The notes below the pieces were generated by a model. It saw nothing but the letters and a program-made list of their open reading frames with translations. It was not told the origin of the DNA and searched no databases. From Bacillota bacterium (GTDB taxonomy: Bacteria > Bacillota > Sulfobacillia > RBS10-35 > JAJYVN01), in NCBI GenBank assembly GCA_021827805.1, contig JAKAUG010000258.1, forward strand, positions 1 through 7,051: a DNA stretch of 7,051 nucleotides, written 5' to 3'. Shown piece after piece: positions 1 through 5,952 of the stretch (position 1 is the stretch's first letter; each line of letters starts with the position of its first letter). The position numbers and the translations under genes are program-made.

Positions 1-2
1 GC

Positions 3-866
3 GGGGTGGCGGGCATCAGCCCGGGCGACGAACCCCGCAACCCGTGGCGTCTGTTCCGCCGCGCGTCGAGCGGCGGGCTGGAGTTCGGCCTTCTCCACGG
101 GGACGTCGACGGGGATCCGGCGCACCAAGGGTACACACCGGTCAGCGGGGAGGACCTGTTGGCCACGGGCCTGGACTACTGGGCGCTCGGGCACGCGCAT
201 GCGCGGCGCGAGGTGCATGGCGGGGGGCCCTGGATCGAATACCCGGGGAACCTGCAGGGCCTCGGGCCGGGAGAGACGGGGCCCAGGGGGGCCCTGGTCG
301 TGCGCGGCGATCCCGCGAGCGGCACGTTGGAGCCTCCGTGCTTTGTGGCCCTGGACCAGGTGCGCTTTCTGCATCTCGACGTGGATCTCTCCGCGGCCGG
401 GGATGCGGCCCTGGCCCTCGCGGCGGTGGCAGAGTCGGCTCGGGCCCTGCGCGAGGACCACGCCGGGCGTGGTCTCGTGGTCGGGCTGAGGCTGGTCGGA
501 CGCAGCGCAGGCGCCGCCGAACTGCGGTACCTTGGCGCGGCCCGCGTTCTTGAGACCCTGCGGGCGGAGGCTGCGGTGCTGGAGCCCCCGTTGTGGTGGG
601 ACGATGTGCGGATCGAGGGTGGGACCCTCTGGGACAGGAAGCAGCTGGAGGGGCGCGGGGACCTTGTGGCCGAGGTGGTGGCCCAAGCGGAGCGGTTGCG
701 GCCTGAGGCGCTGTCCCTCGCGAACGAAGCCGCGGGGGCCGTGGCGCCGACCGCGCGCCAGGCGGGTCTTCCGCCCCTGGAGGCCGAGGGGGCGGTCCAT
801 CTCCTGGACCTGGCAGAGGAGCGCTGCCTGGATCTGCTGCTTCAGGCACGGGGGGAGTCTTCTTGA
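3..866 (+). CDS. yhaO: YhaO/SbcD-like metallophosphoesterase (DNA repair exonuclease subunit), 5' end outside the window
   Basis: This is the C-terminal part of a calcineurin-like metallophosphoesterase of the YhaO/SbcD type, the presumed Mn-dependent nuclease partner of the ATPase encoded next. Counting from the GTG at 6, the visible metal-binding elements are LLHG (His31) and GHAH in LGHAHAR (His63, His65), followed by YPGNLQG at about 79-85; all belong to the second half of the fold. The first half, with the DxH, GDxxD and GNHD-type motifs, is absent, and the frame is open to the window edge, so the gene begins upstream and the GTG at 6 is not its start. The remaining 200 or so residues form the less conserved cap/C-terminal region. 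Its TGA overlaps the next start by four bases, so the two products are probably co-translated and act together. By family knowledge, YhaO-YhaN pairs resemble SbcD-SbcC, but their exact DNA substrate is not well established. An SbcD assignment is less likely, because the partner is YhaN-like. Confidence 0.88.
   Translation, partial: GVAGISPGDEPRNPWRLFRRASSGGLEFGLLHGDVDGDPAHQGYTPVSGEDLLATGLDYWALGHAHARREVHGGGPWIEYPGNLQGLGPGETGPRGALVVRGDPASGTLEPPCFVALDQVRFLHLDVDLSAAGDAALALAAVAESARALREDHAGRGLVVGLRLVGRSAGAAELRYLGAARVLETLRAEAAVLEPPLWWDDVRIEGGTLWDRKQLEGRGDLVAEVVAQAERLRPEALSLANEAAGAVAPTARQAGLPPLEAEGAVHLLDLAEERCLDLLLQARGESS
851..857 (+). promoter_or_regulatory. Shine-Dalgarno sequence for the yhaN TTG start
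   Basis: GGGGGAG lies five bases before the TTG at 863-865. It supports this rare start codon, and the TTGA overlap (863-866) with the upstream TGA stop points to translational coupling. No other start lies close by that would keep the conserved N-terminal beta strand (ILRGWHVEGFGSL). Confidence 0.7.
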
Positions 867-3799
867 TCCTGCGCGGCTGGCATGTGGAAGGGTTCGGCTC
901 CCTTGGCGGGTTCACGGTGCGGGATCTCGGCCCCGGGCTCACCGTCGTCCTGGGTCCCAACGAGGCGGGGAAGTCCACGCTGCTGGCGTTCTTGCGCTTC
1001 TGCCTCTTCGGACCGCCCCGGGGCCGCGGAGCCGACCGCCATGAGCCGCTCCACGGTGGGCGTCACGGCGGGAGGGTCCTGCTCTCCGAGGGTGCCGGGC
1101 AGCCTCCCTGGACTCTGGAGCGCTACGCCGATGGGCGGGGGGGGACGCTCACCTCACCCGAGGGTGCGCCGGCGGGTGAGCCCGAGCTTGGCAGGCTCCT
1201 CGGGGGCGCCGATGCTGGCGTATTCTCCGCGGTCTTCGCCTTTGGCCTCGGGGAGCTGTCGAGGCTGAGCGTGCTCACGGACCAAGGGGTGCGCGAGCAG
1301 ATTTTCTCGGCGGGCATCACCGGCGCCGGGGCGGACGCGCGGCGGGCGCTGCAGCGGTTGCAGGCGGAGGCGGAGGCGCTGTGGCGCCCCCGCGGTGCCA
1401 GCCGGGTGGGGGCTCTGGCCGAAGCCCTGGATGCCAACCGCCGTGCGTTGGCGGCCGCCCGGCAGGCGGCTGAGGGCTACTCGCGGGTGCGGGAACGGGA
1501 GGAACGGGCACGGCTCGGCGTCGCCCAGTTGACGGTGGAACTGGAGGCGCTGCGGGGTCGCGAGCGGCACCTGATGCGCCTGCTGGAGATCTGGCCCATC
1601 TGGCGGCGCTGGGATCTGGCCAGGGAGGCGCTGGCGACCGCTCCCGACCCCGGGCCCTTCCCCCCGGACGGCCTTGGACGCCTGGATGCGGTCCAAACGG
1701 AGCGGAGCCACGCGCGGCAGGCCCTGGCGTCCTTGCGCGCCGAGCGCGAGCAGCTCCGCTCGCGGCCCAGGGTGCCACAGGAGGTCTGCCAGGCGATCCA
1801 GACCCTGGCGCCAGAGGTCGTCCTCCAGGCGCGCCGGCTTGAGGAGATCCCGGCCCTGGAGGTCGAGCTCGAGGAGCGCCGGCTCCGGCGCGCGGCGATC
1901 CTGGCTGAGCTCGGTTCGGGATGGAACGAAACCCGTCTGGGTGCGGTCGACCTTTCGCTGGCGCGGGCCCAGGAGGCCGGGATCTGGGCGGACCGGCTCC
2001 GCCAGGCCGCCGAGCGGGCGCGTGAGGCGATCACCGCCCATGAGGCCGCCGAACACGCACGGGGCCTGGCCGGGCAGGCCCTGGAAGAGCACCGCGCCCC
2101 CTGGCCGAACACCGAGGTTTGGGAGCAGGCCGGCATGGAGCGGACACGGGCCATGGGACGGGCGCGCGCGGCGCGCTGGCCGGCTCTGGCCGGCCTCGTG
2201 CTCGTCGTGGTCGCCCTGTTTTCGCTCGGTAGGGGACAGCCGCTCTCCGCTGGGTTGGGCCTGGCCCTCGGTCTGGCGCTCTGGGGAGCCGCCTGGCCCC
2301 TCGTCGGCCTGCCTGGGGCCCAGGCCGCCTGGGAGCGCTGGCGGCGTGCGGAAGGCGTGGTGCGCGAGCACGAGGCCTTGGCCCTGCGGTACCGGGCGGC
2401 CGCACGCGAGGGGGAAACGTATGCCCGGGAGGCCGGGGAGCGAACCCGCCAGCTCGAACGGCTGGAGACGGCGTGGGCCGAGACACGCCAGCGACTGGGC
2501 CTGCCGTCCAGGCTGCGGCCGGAGGGCGTGCCGACCTTCCTCGAGACCCTGCACCGGGCCCGAGAGGCGGACGCGGCGGTGCGGGAGCTCGCGCGCGGAC
2601 TGCGCGGTCTGCGCGAAGCCGCCGCGCGTTGGAGCCGCCAGGCCGCCGCGGCGCGCGTGCTGGCTGGCGAGGGGGACCAGGAGATGGGCGGCCCAGAGCT
2701 GGTCGCATGGGTCCGCCAGATGGATGAGAGGGTGCGGGAGGACCGCGAGGCCGAGATCCGCGGGCCCGCCTTGGAGGCGCGCTGGCGGCGGGATCTGCTG
2801 CGCTGGCAGGAAGGCGAGGCGGCCTGGGGTGCCCTGCTGCGGGCGGCGGGGCTTGAGCCGGAAGAGGACGCCGGGCCGGAGCGGGAGGCGGAACTGGCGG
2901 AATCCTTTCGGCGCCAGGGCGCGCGCTGGCAGCAGGCGCAGGACCTGGGGCGTGAGGTGGAGGCGCTGCGCCTGCAGGTGGAGGCCGCGCTGGGCGAGGG
3001 GGAGGACGTCCCGCACCTGCGGGCGGATCTCGCCGCTGGCGGCGCCGCCGAGGCCACGGCCGGCCTCGTGGAGGTGCGTCAGGCCCTGGAGGCGCGGGAG
3101 GCCGCGCGTCTTGCCGATGCCGGTGCGCTCCGCGAGGCGGAGCTGGAGCGCGCGGCCCTGGAGGAACAGACGGACGTGGTCCGGCTCGCCGCGGAGGGCG
3201 CGGCCCTGGCCGAAGAGCTGGGGCGGGCCGTGGGGGCCTACCGCTGCAACCAGCTGGCCCAGTGCCTGCTGCGCCAGACGCTCGATGAGTTCATGCGCAC
3301 GCGCCAGCCGGACGTGCTGCGGGTCGCCTCCGGGGCGTTGTCCGGGATCACCGCGGGCCGCTATCAGCGTGTGGTGCAGGAGGAGGGCGGCGAGCAACTG
3401 GCCGTGGTGGACGCTGGCGGGATGCGGCTGGGACCGGAGCGGCTGAGCCGGGGGACCGCGGAGCAGCTCTACCTTGCCCTCCGCCTGGGACTGGCGGCGT
3501 CCTTCGCGCGGCGGGCCGCCGCCCTGCCGCTGATCATGGATGACGTGCTGGTGAACTTCGATCCGCGGAGGGCGGGGCAGGCGGCGCGCGTGCTCGCGGC
3601 CTTCGCCCGCGGGCACGCCGGCCAGGACCAGGGGCAGGTCCTGGTGTTCACCTGCCACCCGGAGACGGTCCTCTGCCTGCGGGAGGCGGATCCCGCCTGC
3701 CCTCTGGTGGAGATGCCCGGAGAGGACGGCACCATGCTGCAGGTGGCGGCAGCCCTCGAACCGGCGTCCGGGCGCCGCCGGCGAGGGTCCCGGCGGTAG
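863..3799 (+). CDS. yhaN: YhaN-type SMC/Rad50-like AAA ATPase with a central transmembrane hairpin
   Basis: A 978-residue coiled-coil ATPase, the probable motor/clamp partner of the preceding nuclease. The N-terminal half-site has Walker A GPNEAGKST (31-39) and the conserved FAFGLGEL segment (125-132). Long heptad-rich, Arg/Glu/Ala/Leu-rich arms follow at about 160-435 and 490-790. The C-terminal half-site carries the ABC signature LSRGTAEQ (861-868), Walker B LPLIMDD (888-894), D-loop VNFD (897-900) and switch His932 in VFTCH. Length and layout fit YhaN (roughly 950-1000 residues) rather than SbcC or RecN. Between the arms, residues about 440-487 form two hydrophobic stretches (ALAGLVLVVVALFSL; AGLGLALGLALWGAAWPLVG) that read as a membrane hairpin; no CxxC zinc hook is visible at the apex. 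It starts at TTG, overlaps the upstream stop and is the last gene of its unit, ending in an Arg-rich basic tail (GRRRRGSRR). A role in DNA end processing or repair near the membrane is inferred, not shown. Confidence 0.9.
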   Translation: MILRGWHVEGFGSLGGFTVRDLGPGLTVVLGPNEAGKSTLLAFLRFCLFGPPRGRGADRHEPLHGGRHGGRVLLSEGAGQPPWTLERYADGRGGTLTSPEGAPAGEPELGRLLGGADAGVFSAVFAFGLGELSRLSVLTDQGVREQIFSAGITGAGADARRALQRLQAEAEALWRPRGASRVGALAEALDANRRALAAARQAAEGYSRVREREERARLGVAQLTVELEALRGRERHLMRLLEIWPIWRRWDLAREALATAPDPGPFPPDGLGRLDAVQTERSHARQALASLRAEREQLRSRPRVPQEVCQAIQTLAPEVVLQARRLEEIPALEVELEERRLRRAAILAELGSGWNETRLGAVDLSLARAQEAGIWADRLRQAAERAREAITAHEAAEHARGLAGQALEEHRAPWPNTEVWEQAGMERTRAMGRARAARWPALAGLVLVVVALFSLGRGQPLSAGLGLALGLALWGAAWPLVGLPGAQAAWERWRRAEGVVREHEALALRYRAAAREGETYAREAGERTRQLERLETAWAETRQRLGLPSRLRPEGVPTFLETLHRAREADAAVRELARGLRGLREAAARWSRQAAAARVLAGEGDQEMGGPELVAWVRQMDERVREDREAEIRGPALEARWRRDLLRWQEGEAAWGALLRAAGLEPEEDAGPEREAELAESFRRQGARWQQAQDLGREVEALRLQVEAALGEGEDVPHLRADLAAGGAAEATAGLVEVRQALEAREAARLADAGALREAELERAALEEQTDVVRLAAEGAALAEELGRAVGAYRCNQLAQCLLRQTLDEFMRTRQPDVLRVASGALSGITAGRYQRVVQEEGGEQLAVVDAGGMRLGPERLSRGTAEQLYLALRLGLAASFARRAAALPLIMDDVLVNFDPRRAGQAARVLAAFARGHAGQDQGQVLVFTCHPETVLCLREADPACPLVEMPGEDGTMLQVAAALEPASGRRRRGSRR

Positions 3800-3809
3800 C
3801 CGGATCCCG

Positions 3810-3834
3810 AAAGCCCTTACAGCGCAAGGCTTTT
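3810..3834 (+). terminator. Possible rho-independent terminator after yhaN
   Basis: AAAGCC (3810-3815) pairs with GGCTTT (3828-3833). After one bulged C (3816), TT (3817-3818) pairs with AA (3826-3827), giving an 8-bp stem with a 7-nt loop. The right arm ends in TTTT (3831-3834), so the T run is partly inside the stem. It sits 11 bases after the yhaN stop and ahead of a strong promoter, where a terminator is expected. The stem has only three G-C pairs, so it is modest, and termination may be partial. Confidence 0.45.
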
Positions 3835-3862
3835 CTGCATTCCCGAGTGCTCCGCTCAACTT

Positions 3863-3891
3863 TTGACACGACTCCGAGAGCCGCCTATAAT
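3863..3891 (+). promoter_or_regulatory. Perfect-consensus sigma70/sigmaA promoter for the suf operon
   Basis: TTGACA at 3863-3868 and TATAAT at 3886-3891 are both exact matches to the vegetative consensus, separated by the optimal 17 bases. Transcription should begin at a purine near 3897-3898. In DNA above 70% GC such a match is very unlikely by chance, and it lies in the only sizeable intergenic gap, directly before sufC. No extended -10 TG is present. It predicts strong basal suf expression unless a repressor acts here. The short inverted repeat TCAA-CTT-TTGA (3856-3866) overlaps the -35 box, but is too short to call an operator. Confidence 0.88.
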
Positions 3892-3910
3892 GGCGCAGCG
3901 GCAGGGCGGT

Positions 3911-3931
3911 GGCCGCCAGGATCCAGCGGCC
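3911..3931 (+). repeat. GC-rich inverted repeat in the sufC leader
   Basis: GGCCGC (3911-3916) and GCGGCC (3926-3931) form a perfect 6-bp stem around a 9-nt loop that contains GGATCC. An alternative hairpin, GGCGG (3905-3909) with CCGCC (3913-3917), uses some of the same bases, so only one can form at a time. Both fall in the predicted untranslated leader (about 3898-3952), before the Shine-Dalgarno sequence. A regulatory role, either as an RNA structure or as a DNA operator just downstream of the transcription start, is possible. Short G-C palindromes are common at this composition, so chance is not excluded. Confidence 0.35.
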
Positions 3932-3937
3932 GGTCGC

Positions 3938-3944
3938 GGGGAGG
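3938..3944 (+). promoter_or_regulatory. Shine-Dalgarno sequence that decides the sufC start
   Basis: GGGGAGG lies eight bases before the TTG at 3953, an ideal distance. It is the best ribosome site downstream of the predicted transcription start. The ATG at 3890 has only a weak GAGAG before it and overlaps the -10 box. The TTG at 3965 has a purine-rich run only one base away, though it could also use this same site from farther back. Confidence 0.65.
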
Positions 3945-3952
3945 CGGAGCGG

Positions 3953-4720
3953 TTGGCGGAGGGCTTGGCCCTGGAGATCGACAATCTCCAGGTGGCCGTC
4001 GAGGGCAAACAGATCCTGCGCGGCGTGACGCTGCGCGTGGGGCCAGGCGAGGTTCATGCCGTGATGGGACCCAACGGCTCCGGGAAGAGCACGATGGCCA
4101 ACACCCTGGCGGGACATCCGCGCTATGAGGTGACCGGAGGCGATGTCCGTCTGGGGGGCGAGAGCATCCTGAGCCTGGGCGCCGACGAGCGCGCGCGGGC
4201 CGGCCTGTTCCTCGCCTTTCAGTACCCGGTGGAGGTCCCGGGCGTGAAGGTGGCGAGTTTCATCAACGCCGCCCTCAAGGCGCGCGGGCGCACGCTGCCG
4301 TTCGTGCAGTTCCGCAAGCTGCTGCTGGAGAAGATCGCGCTCCTGGAGTGGGACGAGGCGGTGGCGGCCCGCTACCTGAACGAGGGCTTCTCCGGCGGCG
4401 AGCGCAAGCGCAACGAGATCCTGCAGATGGCCATGCTCGAGCCGCGCATCGCCATCATGGACGAGACCGACTCGGGGCTGGACGTCGACAGCATCAAGAT
4501 CGTCAGCCGCGGCGTCAACTCGCTGCGCGGTCCGAACATGGGCGTGCTCATCATCACCCACTACGAGCGCATCCTGCGGTACATCGAGCCGGATTTCGTG
4601 CACGTCATGTTCGAGGGCCGGCTGGTGCGCTCCGGCGGGCCCGAACTGGTCTCCGAGATCGAGAAGCGCGGCTACGACTGGATCCGCGACGAGGTGGCCG
4701 CGGGTCTCGGGGGGCAGTGA
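3953..4720 (+). CDS. sufC: SufC, ABC-type ATPase of the SUF Fe-S cluster assembly complex
   Basis: A 255-residue soluble ABC ATPase that powers Fe-S cluster assembly on the SufB-SufD scaffold in the cytoplasm; it is not a transporter. From the TTG at 3953: Walker A GPNGSGKST (39-47), signature FSGGERKR (146-153), Walker B IAIMDE with Asp170 and Glu171, D-loop SGLD, and switch His203 in ITHYER. The segments GLFLAFQYPVEVPGV, DSGLDVDSIKIV and the ending EKRGYDWI are typical of SufC and separate it from other ABC ATPases. Family members are about 245-260 residues and begin close to a xLEIxNL motif; here LALEIDNL follows the start, so TTG 3953 (or TTG 3965, 251 residues) fits. An extension back to 3863 would place the coding start in the -35 box and is rejected. 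It is the first gene after a consensus promoter; sufD follows 20 bases later and is probably co-transcribed. Confidence 0.97.
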   Translation: MAEGLALEIDNLQVAVEGKQILRGVTLRVGPGEVHAVMGPNGSGKSTMANTLAGHPRYEVTGGDVRLGGESILSLGADERARAGLFLAFQYPVEVPGVKVASFINAALKARGRTLPFVQFRKLLLEKIALLEWDEAVAARYLNEGFSGGERKRNEILQMAMLEPRIAIMDETDSGLDVDSIKIVSRGVNSLRGPNMGVLIITHYERILRYIEPDFVHVMFEGRLVRSGGPELVSEIEKRGYDWIRDEVAAGLGGQ

Positions 4721-4740
4721 GGGTGGGAGTGGCTCTGGAC

Positions 4741-5919
4741 ATGCAGAAGTGGATCGGAGCCCAACGCGAACCCGCGTGGCTGGGGGTCAGGCGCCGCGAG
4801 GCCGGGACGGCGGAGGCCGACCTCGAACTGCCGCGCTGGGACCGCACGGACATCTCGGGACTGGACCTCGCGGCGCTGCGAGCGCCGGGTGGTCGCATCC
4901 AGGTGCACCTGCCTCCCCAGGCCGCCCAGGCGGGCGTGGTGGCCGGCGAGGTGAGCACGCTGGGCCCGGAACATCAGGAGGTCGCCGCCGCGGAATTCGG
5001 CCGGCTTGTGCCGGTCGCGACGGGGAAGCTCGAGGCCCGCAACGCGGCCCTCGGCCGCGTGGTGCTGGTCCTGGTGCCTCCCGGGGTCGCGCTGGAGCAG
5101 CCCATTGAGCTCGTCTACGAACTGCCGAGCGACCCCGGGGCGCAGTTGCACACGCGGACCCTGGTCCTCCTGGGCCGCGGCGCCGAGGCACGCCTGCTGC
5201 AGCGGACCCTGGGGGGCACCACACGCACCCGTGGGCAGGCCCTGGCCAGCGCCGTCGTCGAGGCCCGGGTGGGCGACGGCGCCCAGTTGCAGTTCATGGA
5301 GCTGCAGAGCTGGGCGGATGGCGTCTACGCCTTTGGGCAGCGGACCGCGGAGGTTGGGCGCGATGCCCGCGTCCATTGGCTGTTGGCCGAGCTCGGCGGG
5401 GGCCTGGTGCGCAGCGGCACCAGGAGCGTCCTTGGGGCCATCGGCGGCGGGGCGCTGTCGCAGGTGGTCTTCTTCGCCTCCGGCGCGCAGCACCTGGATC
5501 TGTTGGCCACCATGGTGCACCAGGGGCAGCGGACCGATGGTCTCATGCTGGCCAAGGGGGTCGTGTCCGGGCACGGGCGCTCGGTCTATCGCGGGACCTC
5601 GGAGATCCTGCGCGGCGCCAAGGGCTGCAACTCGCAGCAGAAGGAGAACATGCTGCACCTCAGCCCCCACGCGCGCAGCGACGCCATCCCCGCCCTGTTC
5701 ATCAAGGAGAACGAGGTGCAGGCCGGCCACGCGGCGACGACGGGCAAGCTGGACGAGGAGCAGCTCTTCTACCTCGCCTCGCGCGGGCTGCCCCGCCGTG
5801 AGGCGGAGCGGCTCGTGGTGCAGGGGTTCTTCGCCCCCCTGCTGGAACGGATCCCCGTGCCCGCGGTGCGCGAGGCCCTGGTGGATCTCGTGGACCGCAA
5901 GATCGACGGCGAGGCGTAG
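4741..5919 (+). CDS. sufD: SufD, Fe-S cluster assembly scaffold component
   Basis: A 392-residue SufB/SufD-family protein that would form a beta-helix scaffold with SufB and bind SufC. The N-terminal region has the SufD-like stretches EPAWLGVRRREA and LPRWDRTDISGLDL. The core contains ELQSWADGVYAFGQR and SVYRGTSEILRGAKG, and the C-terminal family block runs ARSDAIPALFIKENEVQAGHA, then GKLDEEQLFYLASRGL. The AGHA motif carries His330, which I match to the conserved SufD histidine (His360 in E. coli) implicated in cluster assembly. SufB would instead have an EHEAxTSKI-type block, so SufD is favoured. ATG 4741 is chosen because it precedes the family N-terminus, with GGGAG 11 bases upstream. GTG codons at 4717, 4723 and 4729 are alternatives, of which 4729 has GAGG six bases upstream and would add four residues. 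It sits between sufC and sufS with a short gap on each side, as expected within an operon. Confidence 0.95.
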   Translation: MQKWIGAQREPAWLGVRRREAGTAEADLELPRWDRTDISGLDLAALRAPGGRIQVHLPPQAAQAGVVAGEVSTLGPEHQEVAAAEFGRLVPVATGKLEARNAALGRVVLVLVPPGVALEQPIELVYELPSDPGAQLHTRTLVLLGRGAEARLLQRTLGGTTRTRGQALASAVVEARVGDGAQLQFMELQSWADGVYAFGQRTAEVGRDARVHWLLAELGGGLVRSGTRSVLGAIGGGALSQVVFFASGAQHLDLLATMVHQGQRTDGLMLAKGVVSGHGRSVYRGTSEILRGAKGCNSQQKENMLHLSPHARSDAIPALFIKENEVQAGHAATTGKLDEEQLFYLASRGLPRREAERLVVQGFFAPLLERIPVPAVREALVDLVDRKIDGEA

Positions 5920-5940
5920 GTCAGCGCGCCCGCGGAGGGG

Positions 5941-5945
5941 AAGGA
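5941..5945 (+). promoter_or_regulatory. Shine-Dalgarno sequence for sufS
   Basis: AAGGA lies seven bases before the GTG at 5953 and is the clearest ribosome site in the 33-base sufD-sufS gap. A second in-frame GTG at 5968 has only a weak CAGGG nearby, so 5953 is preferred. Confidence 0.7.
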
Positions 5946-5952
5946 AGCGAGC

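Noticed and set aside
6..8. GTG at position 6 as the true start of the nuclease gene.
   Set aside because: The frame is open to the window edge and the protein would lack the first metal-binding motifs of the fold, so the real start must lie upstream.
1674..3446. A 590-codon plus-strand frame within the yhaN gene.
   Set aside because: It lies wholly inside the ATPase gene in another frame, is Arg/Ser/Pro/Trp-rich and has no family motif.
3856..3866. TCAA-CTT-TTGA as a SufR- or IscR-type operator at the -35 box.
   Set aside because: Four-base arms are too short, the spacing does not match the known CAAC-N6-GTTG SufR type or the longer IscR sites, and part of the match comes from the -35 hexamer itself.
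3863..3952. Starting sufC at TTG 3863 or ATG 3890.
   Set aside because: TTG 3863 is within the -35 hexamer and ATG 3890 overlaps the -10 hexamer; neither has a good ribosome site, and the added residues are not found in the SufC family.
1154..4603. A 1149-codon open frame on the minus strand across the yhaN gene, the intergenic gap and most of sufC.
   Set aside because: It is antisense to two clear genes, recognisable domains are absent, and it runs through the promoter region. Long antisense frames arise at this GC content because plus-strand codons rarely produce stops in that register.
4348..4740. An upstream extension of the sufD frame, adding 131 codons inside sufC.
   Set aside because: The extra segment overlaps the conserved SufC signature and Walker B region and is Arg/Gly/His-rich without any SufD similarity; the SufD N-terminus begins near 4741.
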